From contig JAFCIZ010000006.1 in assembly GCA_017871115.1 (NCBI GenBank), positions 992,001-1,056,000 on the forward strand: 64,000 bases of DNA, read 5' to 3'. Positions 50,555 to 61,392 of this stretch are shown here, piece after piece. The notes beneath the pieces are model-generated. The model had not been told where the DNA came from, ran no database searches, and saw nothing but the letters and a program-made list of their open reading frames with translations. The translations under genes were made by a program, and so were the position numbers. The DNA comes from Cunninghamella blakesleeana (taxonomy: Eukaryota; Mucoromycota; Mucoromycetes; Mucorales; Cunninghamellaceae). The first letter of the stretch is position 1. Every line of letters begins with the position of its first letter.

Positions 50555-51591
50555 CGTTTTTTTTTAGTAACAATAAAAAAGTAATCACTTTATTTAAAAG
50601 CGACTTTGGTATTTCTCAGCTGTTTTTGTTTACGATCAAGTTAAAATATCATTACAAAAATAGACAAAAGCTTCATTCAATAGAAAAGAAACATATTTTT
50701 ACGTATATTAAATATAAATGGAGATAAGTAGCGAATTTACATCCCGTACTTCCATTTTAGGACCAGTTTTGAAATTCAAAAGTCATCGTAATTCTTTTAA
50801 TAAAAATAAATGTCTCTTGCTTGTATGTATACTTTTTCTTATGTGTATAATATTTTCAGCCGCTAATTTTTCTTTTATAATATATAATGTCACCCTTGAA
50901 ACGGATCAAAGAACGTGATTTATTTTTTTTAAAAAAACTTATCCAATTTGAACAGCACCCTCTTTGATCAGTCTTTTAGTTGTTGTATTTATCCAAGTAA
51001 ATTTTTATTTACGAATGAAAAGATGAAGTTCATGTAGTTTTTTTTTTTTTTTTTTTTTCGGTTATATATGTGTATATATTATTGAACGAAACCCATTTTC
51101 AGTAATTGTATATAATGCTCATAACAGTGATAAGGACAAAAATAAAATTGTGCTATTTTTTATGCATGAAAAAGAAAAAATAAAATAAAATAAAAAACAT
51201 AATTTTTTTAATCTACCAAGAAAAATGGTAATATGTACAACTTCCTCCAAAGCATTTTGGTTTATTTATTAAAAAAAAGAATATAATATCTCACAATTTA
51301 GTTTAAAAATATATTATTTTAATAGTAACTATTAAAAAAACGTTAAAAACAATAGATCAAAAAAAGACCTGACATGAGGAAAAAGAAAACCATGTTTAAA
51401 AGTAAAGGTTGCAAATAAAAAATAAGTATAGGCTATAAAAAACGGACTTTGAAAAAATACCACAAAATTAGATTGTAAGTTTTTTTTTCTTTCTTTTTTT
51501 TTATTTACATTTATATTTTTCTTCACCTGTACTTTTTCTTACTAAAACAATATAAATTTATTTATTTTTATATTATAATAAAGTTATTTAA
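50412..51591. other. Intergenic region U2 B'' / AVEN homologue
   Basis: About 1.2 kb. It contains a TA microsatellite at 50524-50550, a T run near 51040-51058, and a 66-codon frame at 50718-50918 listed separately as a possible microprotein. The rest looks non-coding. Confidence 0.55.
50718..50918 (+). CDS. Possible 66-residue single-pass membrane microprotein
   Basis: ATG to TGA with no interruption. Residues 1-30 are hydrophilic and basic (TSRTSILGPVLKFKSHRN), residues about 32-55 are one hydrophobic helix (LLLVCILFLMCIIFSAANF), then a polar tail (NVTLETDQRT) that contains an N-glycosylation sequon. Basic residues before the helix and few after predict N-in topology. Base use is mixed and codon-like compared with the flanks. 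There is no known family and no visible splice partner, so the call is tentative; it could also be a first exon with a donor at the end. Confidence 0.35.
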   Translation: MEISSEFTSRTSILGPVLKFKSHRNSFNKNKCLLLVCILFLMCIIFSAANFSFIIYNVTLETDQRT

Positions 51592-53279
51592 ATGCGTCCA
51601 GACGAACATAAATCTAAAGATTCAAGACGCTACCAACAAAGGAAAAAGAAACAAGGAGATAATACAGCAGCAGAAATTGCAGAAGAAAGAAAAAGAAGAG
51701 CTAGAGCACAAGATAAAGGAATTGGTATAGCAGCCATCAAAAGACGAAATGGAGAAACACCAACAGCCACAGCAGCCAATAATAAATCATCGGGTCAATT
51801 TTCACGGAGAAAAATCCTTAGTAACAGAGATAGATATACAGAACGTAGTTTGCAAGGTAATTTTTATTTTAATATATATATATATGTATATTAGTAAAAT
51901 TTATTTGGATACGAAGAGATTATTAATAGGTAATACCTTTTTATTTTTTTACATATAGATGATCTTGAACAAGATGCTGAACTAGGAATTGATCGTGAAA
52001 CAACAGACTTAGTAAATATGTTAGAAGATGCTGAAAATAACCTAACTGGAGGTTCAACTTATTTTAAATTTAAAGAGGAGCAAATTTTAACACCTTTAAC
52101 AACGGCAACAACCATAGATAATGAAGTAATTAAAATAAACATATAGAGTTGTTATTATAATTATTATTTACATGATATATAATATATTCTTTATATATAT
52201 ATAAAAATACCACCTTCCTAAAATAGATGTATCAAACTTTATTACAAGTGGATTTTAATGCATTAGAAAAGAAATTCCAGCAAGTAGAAACGCGGGTTCT
52301 CCTTGGACTCTCTCCTGATGATACTGAACTGGTAAGTATAGTTTTTATATTTATTTATCTGTACTGTGTTTATATAATAATAATAATTATATATTCTAAA
52401 AAAATGAATGTGGTACCATCTTTTATTTGTTTATATTTAAAACAAAATAGATTGATTGTGCTTTTGAACATGATTATATTGGACTTGATAAACCATTGAT
52501 ACCAACTTTAAATAAAACTTCTCAAGGCGCCATTCTATTTAAATCACCTATTGTAGAAAAACATCAACATAATCAAAAAGATGGTATTTATATTCGTAAT
52601 GATCGTCGGCAACCTAATGTGGCAACAATTAATAATATACCGCAACAACAACAAAATACAAATGTTGATAAGGAAGATGATAAAGGTAAAATATAATAAT
52701 TATCTGTGTGTATGCGTGTGAATGAAATATGTCCCAAATAGAAATATTAATAAACATCAACACTCGATATTGTTTTTTTTTCTAATATATTTGTATGTGT
52801 TTGTTTGTGTGCCATAGACGATGAAGAGTTGGATGTACTATTAGGAATTAACCCAACAAACGATATATCAAAAAGTATTATCCTACCTTTTTTAAAAATA
52901 CCAATTAATTTTAAAAAGTAATATTTAATTTACTTGATTTAATCACTTACCAGTTTTTTTTTTTTTTTTTTTTTTTTACTAGATAATTCCTTTGCCGCCG
53001 ATCCCAAATCAAATATAGTAAATAATAAACCAAATGTCCCCAAATCATCGATAACAAAACTCAAAGGTAAAAATAAATAAATAAATAAATAAAAATAAAC
53101 AAAGTAAACAGGATTCAAAAAAAAAAAAAAGAACCCCAAGTAATTAGTATTATTTCTTTTTTCTTTTTTTTCTCCTTATTAAAATGTTAATAGTTCCAGG
53201 TACATCACAAAAAACATTAGGATCTAAAAAAGATGAAAATGTGGATGATCAAGCTTGGTTAGATGATATTCTAGGATGA
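51592..53279 (+). CDS. AVEN: AVEN-like protein
   Basis: Seven exons (51592-51856, 51959-52125, 52227-52331, 52451-52685, 52818-52874, 52983-53066, 53194-53279) give 332 residues. The N-terminus is basic and rich in Arg/Lys (YQQRKKKQGD; AEERKRRARAQDKG). It is followed by FSRRKILSNRDRYTE, which matches the KRKIVSNWDRY block of vertebrate AVEN. DLVNMLEDAEN, TYFKFKEEQ and MYQTLLQVDFNALE continue in the same order as AVEN. Near the C-terminus DDEELDVLLGIN and the terminal DDQAWLDDILG correspond to AVEN's EEELDLLL and final LEDWLDSM. In animals AVEN inhibits Apaf-1/caspase-9 apoptosis, takes part in ATM activation and helps translate G-quadruplex mRNAs; the fungal role is unknown. The 57-base exon junction at 52874/52983 is the least certain splice. 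Confidence 0.8.
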
Positions 53280-53702
53280 TGTGGTGCAGCAGATTTTTTT
53301 TTTCTTTTGTTTTCTATTACGATATATTTTGTTACTGCTAAAAGAATAAAAACTTCCCTTGACGAACCCGTGATCTTTTATATTTCTCTCTTTAACCAAC
53401 TTTTTATAAAATATTGGATTTTTCATTTCAACAAATTTTGAACTATATTTATTCACATGACTTTGGAATTACCATGTTGGTTTATTCCGATATACAACTG
53501 CGGGGTCACAGACCATTTAATTCCTCGTGATATATATATAAACTTTTATTATACGTTTTTTTTTATTTCTATTTTTATAAAATAAAATAAAAACATAGTT
53601 TTATTTATTATTTTTTCTTTCCTCTTCCTTTTTTTTCTTTTTTTATATTACCATGATATATTTATTTCTTTATAATTGAATAACTATTTATACCAAGATA
53701 AA
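53280..53702. other. Intergenic spacer
   Basis: About 420 bases between the AVEN-like stop and the next proposed start. The first 250 bases have more G+C than usual (for example near 53360-53520) but no long frame on the plus strand; this may be 3' UTR. Pyrimidine-rich near 53608-53650. Confidence 0.5.
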
Positions 53703-54270
53703 ATGAAGTAAGCATGGTAAAAAATAAATAAATATATAGATAGAGAGAACTATGTAAAGATAAAGTTTTTTTAATAAATATTAAACGTATATGTTCTTTT
53801 TTATGTATTTATATAGGATTTTTACAATACAATCCAAGGAAAATAAAAAACAACAAAAAGTAATACACCAAGTGCCTAATAGTTTTGATTGGATTAAACA
53901 TTGGTGGTATAGACAAATCTATCAACCTCCATTATGGTGCTTTCGAGCCATTCCAAATCAAGCGCTTACTCATTCTTCTTCTCCATCGTCATCTTCTTCA
54001 ACATCAACATCATGGCAAGCTTTTTCTAGGCACAACCAGATTATTATATGGGAAGCTGCTCGTAAGCATATAGAGTGTCAGATAACAGATCCTTCCATTT
54101 ATAATGGCAAAGAAGTGATTCGAATCATGGTTCAAGAAGAGGTTGGTTTTGTTTTTAACCCGGAGTGGTCTTATCCTTTATTATATGATATTGCTTTACT
54201 GCCTGTACCACCCATTTGGACTTGGAAAAAATATAGAAAATCCGAAAAACAAAAACAAACTCAAAAATGA
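53703..54270 (+). CDS. Hypothetical protein resembling the N-terminal segment of DDHD/PA-PLA1 lipases
   Basis: Proposed exons 53703-53707 (ATG AA, then GTAAGC donor) and 53817-54270 give 152 residues. If the small exon is wrong, an ATG at 53791 in the intron gives the same protein with another N-terminus. Features: Trp-rich FDWIKHWWYRQI, PPLWCFRAIPNQA, a Ser run, then WQAFSRHNQIIIWEAARKHI and EEVGFVFNPEWSYPLLYDIA. The order W...FS...N..IWEA followed by a V/F-x-V block is like the domain before the lipase in DDHD phospholipases, but no lipase or DDHD domain follows; the frame closes at TGA 54268-54270. It may be a stand-alone relative or a truncated copy. Homology is a tentative reading. Confidence 0.5.
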
Positions 54271-54746
54271 TCATCCTATTTTTTTTAATATATATATACA
54301 AATATATACATCTTTTCATTGTTTTTTATATAACCATCTTTTTTCATTTGTTTGCATGAATTTCTTACATAATCATTCCAAAACTTTTTTATCATATTTA
54401 TTTTAAACATATATAAATTTATATTTATAATTTAATATAAGTATTAATAAATTATATATATATATATATACATATATATATGTATATATACACAAGCACA
54501 GATATAAAAATATATTAAGTATACGTTTATATATATGTATATGTATATGTATAGTTATAATTTTCAACAAATTTTTTAAAATCAAGTGCGGAGTTTTCCA
54601 ATGTATGAATTTATATTTATTTTCAGTTTTTTAAAATTTTTTGTTTCCCTTCTCCTTCACTTGCATTTTTTTTTCTCCACTGCATTTCATTTAGTTATTT
54701 TAATTTATTACACCTTTTTATTTATTTGTTTGAATAAAATTTATTT
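54271..54746. other. Intergenic, upstream of the RFWD3-like gene
   Basis: About 475 bases of A/T-rich spacer with TA repeats near 54453-54492 and a pyrimidine-rich stretch at 54630-54690 ahead of the RFWD3-like start. No coding frame. Confidence 0.55.
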
Positions 54747-55551
54747 ATGAATGATAATCCTGAATCCTCAGTTCATAACGATGATGACTTTCAAAAAACG
54801 ATTACTTTTAAAAGGCGTCGGGTGGATCAGCCAAAATCTGAACAAAATATTGCTGTAAAAACAACTTGTCCTTTATGTGATTTAAATTGGACCAATACTG
54901 GTTCTCATCGTATAGTCAATTTAAAATGTGGGCATAGTTTTGGATCTAGGTACGATTACTGAAATAAATGTTGATGTTAATAATAAATCGTAACATTAGA
55001 TTTATAAACTTATTTTTTTTTCTTTCATTAAATATGGGTATAGCTGTATAAAAGATTATGTTAAAAAGGAAGGAAGGTGCCCTATATGTAGGTAAAGTAA
55101 AACTAATATATGGCTACTATTACAACTATTTTAAATATATTGTATTATTTGTCTTACAATTATTATTCGATTTTTATCGTATCATATTTATTTAGTACAT
55201 CAGCAAAAAAAACGGAAATTCGATCTCTATGGCCTGTCAAAATATTTAAAGATAATACTGGAGAGATTAATAGTCTACAAAATGAATTAGATAATACTCT
55301 TTTAGAAGTGGAAGAAAAAAAGAGACAACTTGAAAAGGCAATATTAAAACATAAGAGAGCACGATCAGAACTCGCACAACTAATTGAAGATATGAAAAAT
55401 AAAGAAATCCAGGAGCAGCATGACCATGATAAAGAACATATAAGTCCAATTAACATAAATGAGAAAGATGTATCAATAAAAGGTGTAAAATATAAATTAT
55501 TAGATAGTAAAAAACTATCCACAAAAGTACGTTAATAGCGATATAAAACTA

Positions 55552-55589
<38 letters not shown>

Positions 55590-56869
55590 TATAACGGCAC
55601 ATTAGACTCACTTTATTATTATTACTAATTTTGTTATATTCTTATTATTTATAAAAATAAATAGTCTGATGTTTCTCGTGTTATGGCGGTACACACTGAA
55701 GAAGAAATGGTAGTGATGTCAATGAAGCAAGAAAATAGCTATGGGTTATATAAGTGTAGTCTACGTGATTTATCAAGTAGTGAATATATTGGAAATCATT
55801 CTGGTCTTGTACGGGATATAAAATGTTCAAAAAATCGACATGATAACGGTAGTATATTATTATTATCAACTGGTCTAGATAAAAAAATCCATTTGACATC
55901 TGCTTCCAACAATTGTGTTTTACAAACGTAATTTTACATAAGAAAGAGAGAGGTCATTATTTATTTATTTTTAATATTAATTTCCTTTTTTTTTCTTTTA
56001 CTAGATATCATTTACCTTCACCTGGATGGTCATGTGAATTTGATGAATCCAATCCTAATCAATTTTATTGCGGTCTCGCGAATAATTCAATTATGTTATA
56101 TGATATACGTAACACTAAAGAAAGTTTGAAAAAAATAGTAAATAGAAATTTAACGCAGACACCTATTCACTCTATTATTTCATTTCAACTCAATAATATA
56201 TCAACTTTGTTATGCTCGAGTTTAACTCAAACTTTTTATTATCAATCGATCCAGAATGATGATTATCAATGTAACGTATTCAATGGTGGTGAAAAAGGTA
56301 AATCAAGAAAAAATTAAAATTAAATAAAAAAGGAAAAAAAACTACCACATGATGATTCTTATTTTTTTTTGACTCATATTATTTTTTTTCTCTCTTTTTC
56401 TTTATATCATTCAATTAGGATATCAACCTTATGCTATTTCAATGGATACAATTAATGATAAAATATTAATGATATCAAATCGTGGAAATGGTCGCTCAAA
56501 ACATTATATTATTCAATTAAATACTGATGGCAGTTGGTTGAAAAAATGGGAATACACTAGTCCGATATATCAAAAAAAAATATCACGTACCGATATTTAC
56601 AGCGGTTTGACTTGTTTTAGTGAAGATAATAGACGCGTAAGTTTTTATTAAACTTGGCTCCCTTTTTTATATTTATTTTACCACCAAGTGAATTCTATTA
56701 TTAAAGCTGTACTTTTCATTTTTTTATATAGATTCAAATCAGAGATGAAATTAACTCAATAGAAATACCATTAATAGAACAAAACCAATGTGTTATGGAT
56801 TTGAAACTAACTCACGATAACTTATTTTGTCTTACGGATAACCACTTTATGATTTATAAGTACGGATGA
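54747..56869 (+). CDS. RFWD3: RFWD3-like RING-WD40 E3 ubiquitin ligase
   Basis: Seven exons (54747-54949, 55044-55091, 55196-55526, 55665-55927, 56005-56297, 56419-56636, 56732-56869) give 497 residues. The RING at residues 41-84 uses C41, C44, C61, H63, C69, C80 and C83 (CPLCDLNWTNTGSHR; LKCGHSFG; GRCPICR). It matches the human RFWD3 RING in spacing and in the WTNxGxHR insert. A coiled coil follows at about 100-155. The WD40 part carries LRDLSSSEYIGNHSGLVRDI, STGLDKKIHLTS, GWSCEFDESNPNQFYCGLAN and SIMLYDIRNT, each aligned in order with RFWD3. In vertebrates RFWD3 (FANCW) ubiquitinates RPA and RAD51 at stalled forks for interstrand-crosslink repair. The short linker and compact propeller make it smaller than the human protein. 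A nuclear role in replication stress is inferred. Confidence 0.87.
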
Positions 56870-57190
56870 ACATGTATTACATACGTTGACAAATGAAAAA
56901 ATAATAATAAGAAAACACGGAGAAAAATTTACCGGCACCTGAATAAGGAAATTATGTACCAGCCTTAAAACAATTTAAAGATTAATAATACTAGTGGTTG
57001 AATCTGATTGGCTTGAAATTGATTATGCAACAACTAAAAACTGGATCTATTTTTTTATATAAATACCCTCTTTCTTTCATTCCTTGCTCTCTTTATTTCT
57101 CTATCTAATTATTTTTTAAAAAACACACTTATATTACTTTTAATATTATATACTTGCATTATTCAATAATAATAGTAATAACTGTCAACA
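56870..57190. other. Intergenic / promoter of the AflY-like gene
   Basis: About 320 bases with a moderately G+C-rich left part and an inverted CCAAT box (ATTGG) near 57007. Typical fungal promoter content; no frame. Confidence 0.5.
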
Positions 57191-58765
57191 ATGTCTTTTA
57201 TTCCAAAAACTCCTATGAAACCTCAAGTCTTTAATTTTGTTCTACCTGGAATCACTGCTGGTACAACTTCTGTGGCTGAAAAATTATTAAAGAAAAACAA
57301 CCACCTTCATGATATTTTCTTCAATGAAAAAAAATTTCACAAGTAAGTTTTGATAAGTAAATTATAATAAATATTTCTGGCTTTTAATATATTCTTTAAC
57401 TTTTTCTTTTCCTGATATATATATAAATATATATATTTACTTTTTTTAATAGTCATCTCACTCATCATATATTGGCTGCATATTCACTCGGCGCTAAAGA
57501 AGAGCAACTTGAAAAGATATATGAAGGTCATGCTAGTTACCAACGTCCTTTACCTTCTGCTTTAGATGAAACTTTAACTCGTGATAATTACTTGAAGCAC
57601 TTGGGATCAGCTAATGCTTATACTAATTATTTACACTTTTTTGAAAAGGAAATAGCTCAACACGGTATTGTTAACACTGTTCGCCGATTTGTATGGTCTG
57701 GTGATATGTTGGCTCGTACTCTTGGTGGTGCTTTACATCCTATTATTCATATTGGTTACGGTATTGAATTTTCTCTTCCTGGCCAAGCAGCCGAAGGTAA
57801 TAAAATAAATCAATATAAGTGATCGTGTGAATTTTTTTAAAAAAAAGATAATAGTAAAAATAAAAATAAGAATAAGAGTGTGGGCGTTAACATAAAGATA
57901 TCTATTTTTTTTATTATTTTTTATGATATATATTATAGGTTTGGCTCTTGCAGCTTGTACTGAAGGATCTATAGCAAAGTGGATTGGTGAACACCCTCCT
58001 ATTAGCGAAAGTTTAGTTCCAGTTCATACAGCAGATATTCTCAATGACCACCATGAAAGTAAAAAAGAAACAGAAGGAGAAAAGAAAACACCCACTATTT
58101 TGGAAATCGTAGAATCCATTCGCACCAATAAATACTTTGATGATGCTGTTTCAAGTGATGATGATCTTAAAGTGACCAAGTTACTTAATCAACCTCATAC
58201 TAATCGAATTTATGAATATGTTAAACAATGGATACATGATCATCAATGGGATACAAGGGAAGCAGTCAATGAACGTTTAAAGGAATTATATACCTCTATA
58301 GTGGTGATTTATGGAGCAAGTGGATTCAAAACAAATGATGAATACAATAAAAATGTACAGTTGGACTTTTTCTTAATGCATGCATTAACTTCCTCTTACT
58401 TCCTTCATATTTTAACTCCTCATCTTCATGTCAATGAAGCATCTTCTATGATCCATGGCCATTTACTTACTACTCTTATATATTATGTTGCTATGGGTCG
58501 TCCAAAATTGCAAACTGATCGTTTGTTAGCTTATCAATCACCTTCTCTCTTCCGTGATGATGATTCTCAAGACTGGCATCATGTTCTTGCTACCGCTGTA
58601 AATGAAGAAGATGCACATGTTGTAAAGAGCGTTCGTAGTCTTGCTATGGCTAATGTATTATATGGTAATGATCCAAATGGCCATGGTGATGCTTACATTA
58701 AAGCTTCTCAATTAACTGTTGATCTTCACGGAAAATGGACTTTTGGTGTAGGTTTTGAAGAATGA
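57191..58765 (+). CDS. Questin oxidase/AflY-like protein (DUF4243)
   Basis: Three exons (57191-57342, 57453-57796, 57939-58765) give 440 residues. The family opening is clear: a His-rich stretch HNHLTHHILAAYSLGAKEEQ, then YEGHASYQRPLPSALD. Further conserved blocks are WSGDMLARTLGGALHPIIHIGYG, AAEGLALAAC, FFLMHALTSSYFLHIL and HGHLLTTLIYYVAMGRP. Members include Aspergillus AflY and questin oxidase GedK, cofactor-free Baeyer-Villiger-type enzymes in polyketide pathways. Many fungi also carry solitary homologues of unknown substrate. No polyketide synthase or other pathway gene lies nearby, so this is probably a solitary homologue. Conserved His residues (HH near 53-54 and HPIIH) are the likely active-site set. 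No transit peptide is evident. Confidence 0.88.
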
Positions 58766-59364
58766 GTATAAATATATTCAATTGCTTCTTTTTAATATAA
58801 ATATTGATTAGCATTGAAAGAAAAAAAAATAAAAAAAAATAGTGATAGTAGTGTTAATAAGAATAGTAATAGTAAATAGTGAAAATATTTTAATAAAATC
58901 ATATCAATATGTTATATATTGTTTTTTTTTAATCTCAAAATATGTTTATTTTGATCAGAAAAATAAAATGAAAAAATATTTAAAAATAAAGTTTATGTTC
59001 GAAATAAAGTTCATATTTAATAAAATATATATCATTATTTAATATAGAAATATTTATTTTTTCAATATAAAATTCATGCAAGATATAAAGATAAAAATAA
59101 TCATGCATATATGAAAGTTTATATATGTGTTATTATTTAGAAATATTACACCTATTATATATAATTTTATTATAATTTAAACCTACTACTTGAATATATT
59201 GTTTGTTTTGCATTTGTAATTTATTTTATTTATAAACATTAATATAATAAAATTGACATTTTATTCATCATCATGATTAATATTACATTAATTTTATATA
59301 TTTATTTAATTTTTTTAAAAAAGAATTACATTATACAAATAAAAAAATATTGTTTACACTTTTT
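58766..59364. other. Intergenic, convergent gene ends
   Basis: About 600 bases, very A/T-rich, with repeated AATAAA-type poly(A) signals for both strands. No coding frame. Confidence 0.6.
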
Positions 59365-61089
59365 TTAAGATAAAACCATACTGCTTGATGCCCATCCTTC
59401 TTTATTAGGTTCAATAGATTGATGGCCGACATGGTGTTTTGTTTTTATATCCATATCCGAAGTAATATCAATAGTAGAGTGTGATGCTTGTTTATGTTGT
59501 TGTTGGTGTTGTTGATGATGAATTTTAATATGGTGGTGATGGTGGTGATGATGTTGATGTTTATTATTGTGTTGTTGATGTTGTTGTTGACGATGCTTTA
59601 AATCAATACCGAGATTTTCTGTATGAGAACCTAAACGAGGAATTCTAACATAAACATCTGTGCCATAAGATTCCAAAGTCATTACTTGTAATTCTCCACC
59701 AAAATATTCGGCAAAAATTCTACTCATAATTAATCCAATGCCAAGTGTAACGTGTTCTTTATTATTATTTTGTTGGTGGTCAGGTGATAAAGTGAGCGAT
59801 AATGCATCATTATCCTTTTTTTGTTTTTCATTACTATTATTATTGTTATTTTCATTTCTACTTTGTTGTTCTAATTTCATCCTTTCTGCCATAGTTACGG
59901 GCATTTTATGTATCACTTGAAAATCATCAAAATCCCCACTTGCAGCACGCTCTTGATAAGACCATAATTTTTCATATTTTGTTGATGGAATCCCTCCTGC
60001 ACAATCCGATACTCTAAAAAAGATATCTGTTTTATTTGAACATATTGTCACTTGAACAGGTGGTAAGTTGTTCATATCCTTCTGTTGGCGTTGATGATAT
60101 TGAATTGTGCATTTCATAGAGTTATTTAAAATTTCATATAAAATATGCTCCAATTGTTCAGGTATATATGCAAAAGTAATATCATCATTTCCTTGGATAT
60201 ATAGTTGAATAGGTGGTAAATGAGAAAAGGAGGATAATTGTTTGGTGACTAAAGTTTTTGCTTGATTAAAAATAGCTGTTGCACTACATTCTGAATTAAA
60301 GATGCCTACTTGAAGTGGTTTTGATCTATTACTACCATGGGTTGCCTTTTTTTTATTATTATTATTGTTACTATTATTATTGACATATCTGCCAGCCAAA
60401 TCATCTAAAACCATTTGATCCTGATCACTACCACAACAAGCTTTGGTCAAGGCGACATGTTGTTCAGCCAATAGCCTTCTTGATATTCTTGATCGAACCA
60501 TTCTATTTAAAAACCCATCTAATACATGATCCTTTGTTTGATAATGTGTAGCACATTCACTAACTCCTAATGCCATTCTTGGTAAAACATGTTGTCCATC
60601 CTCTAAAAGCTCTTCTAATAAATGACAGAATTTGATATTATCTTGGTTGGTTTTAATCACGGGCTGTTTCCTTAATGTTTCAAAAGCCCCCCAGTATAAA
60701 CGATAAGGCCATTCAATATTAGGATTGGTGCCAATAATAAACGGTAACTGTTGAAAATCACGTATTCTATGAGCAAGGCGGACTAAAAGTTCATTGCGGA
60801 CCCAGTTAGCACTTGTAATAAGGCGATCACTATTCATTTGTTTTCCAAATAATATATATTGCTTGACTGTATTGGCTTGAATAGATTGTTTTAAATAGGG
60901 CTCTAATACTTTGTTTTGATAAAAATGATAGGGTGCATCGATTTTTGTGGATTCAGGTGGTTTAGCTTGTCGTGGTGAAAAAGTAGGCGGCGGTGGTACT
61001 GATGTAGTGACAGTACTATAAGTACGCTGTTTACAATGATTTTTCCATGGTGTTAAGAAGTGATAATATATATTATATCGTTTTATCAT
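59365..61089 (-). CDS. Mitochondrial pyruvate/branched-chain 2-oxoacid dehydrogenase kinase
   Basis: Intronless, 574 residues. The N-terminus (about 1-30) is basic with no acidic residues (YYHFLTPWKNHCKQRTYST), a likely mitochondrial targeting peptide. The BCDHK helical domain spans about 55-240 (TVKQYILFGKQMN, ANWVRNELLVRLAHRIRDFQ, FLNRMVRSRISRRLLAEQH). A GHKL-type ATPase domain occupies about 285-510, with N-box EILNNSMKCT, G1 DCAGGIP, G2 GIGLIMSRIFAEYFGG and G3 SYGTDVYVRIP. The family phosphorylates the E1 alpha subunit of pyruvate or branched-chain 2-oxoacid dehydrogenase and shuts it off; which of the two cannot be decided here. Odd features are an Asn/Lys run before the ATPase domain, a Glu/Asn/Lys-rich insert in the ATP lid and a C-terminal His/Gln tail (about 515-555). 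The gene is divergent from MIX17. Confidence 0.93.
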   Translation of the reverse strand: MIKRYNIYYHFLTPWKNHCKQRTYSTVTTSVPPPPTFSPRQAKPPESTKIDAPYHFYQNKVLEPYLKQSIQANTVKQYILFGKQMNSDRLITSANWVRNELLVRLAHRIRDFQQLPFIIGTNPNIEWPYRLYWGAFETLRKQPVIKTNQDNIKFCHLLEELLEDGQHVLPRMALGVSECATHYQTKDHVLDGFLNRMVRSRISRRLLAEQHVALTKACCGSDQDQMVLDDLAGRYVNNNSNNNNNKKKATHGSNRSKPLQVGIFNSECSATAIFNQAKTLVTKQLSSFSHLPPIQLYIQGNDDITFAYIPEQLEHILYEILNNSMKCTIQYHQRQQKDMNNLPPVQVTICSNKTDIFFRVSDCAGGIPSTKYEKLWSYQERAASGDFDDFQVIHKMPVTMAERMKLEQQSRNENNNNNSNEKQKKDNDALSLTLSPDHQQNNNKEHVTLGIGLIMSRIFAEYFGGELQVMTLESYGTDVYVRIPRLGSHTENLGIDLKHRQQQHQQHNNKHQHHHHHHHHIKIHHQQHQQQHKQASHSTIDITSDMDIKTKHHVGHQSIEPNKEGWASSSMVLS

Positions 61090-61392
61090 ATTTGTAAAAA
61101 ATAAATAAATAAATAAATAGTATAAATTAAATTATAAAAGAGGAAGAAAAAAAGATAATAAACAAAAGAGGAAAAAAGAAAATTAATTTTTTATCTTTTT
61201 CAAACCCAAGTTGGAACAGCGGGGTTTTATTTTTCCGCCATTTTAAATTCCAGAACTACCACTTGATTTTTTCTAAAAAATTTATTGGTTTAGAAAAAAA
61301 AGTCAAAACAATAAATATTTCCCCAGTTGATTTTTTTTTACTTTTCTCCCTTTTAACTATTTTTTTTTTTCATATATTAAAAAACAATAAAT
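61090..61392. promoter_or_regulatory. Bidirectional promoter of two mitochondrial-protein genes
   Basis: Only 303 bases lie between the kinase start (-) and the MIX17 start (+). The centre (61198-61262) is far more G+C-rich than usual spacer and includes AACAGCGGGG and CCGCCATTTT. An inverted CCAAT (ATTGG) lies at about 61285. Pyrimidine tracts flank the MIX17 side. These are typical fungal upstream elements; which factor binds is unknown. Confidence 0.55.

Noticed and set aside
59500..59600. His/Gln run of the kinase tail read as a separate repeat element
   Set aside because: It is in frame with the kinase and preserved as a coding trinucleotide tract, so it was kept as part of the protein.
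57191..61089. Secondary-metabolite cluster around the AflY-like gene
   Set aside because: Neighbours are RFWD3-like, PDK and MIX17; no synthase, P450 or pathway regulator is present, and the transporter at 10-12 kb is far away.
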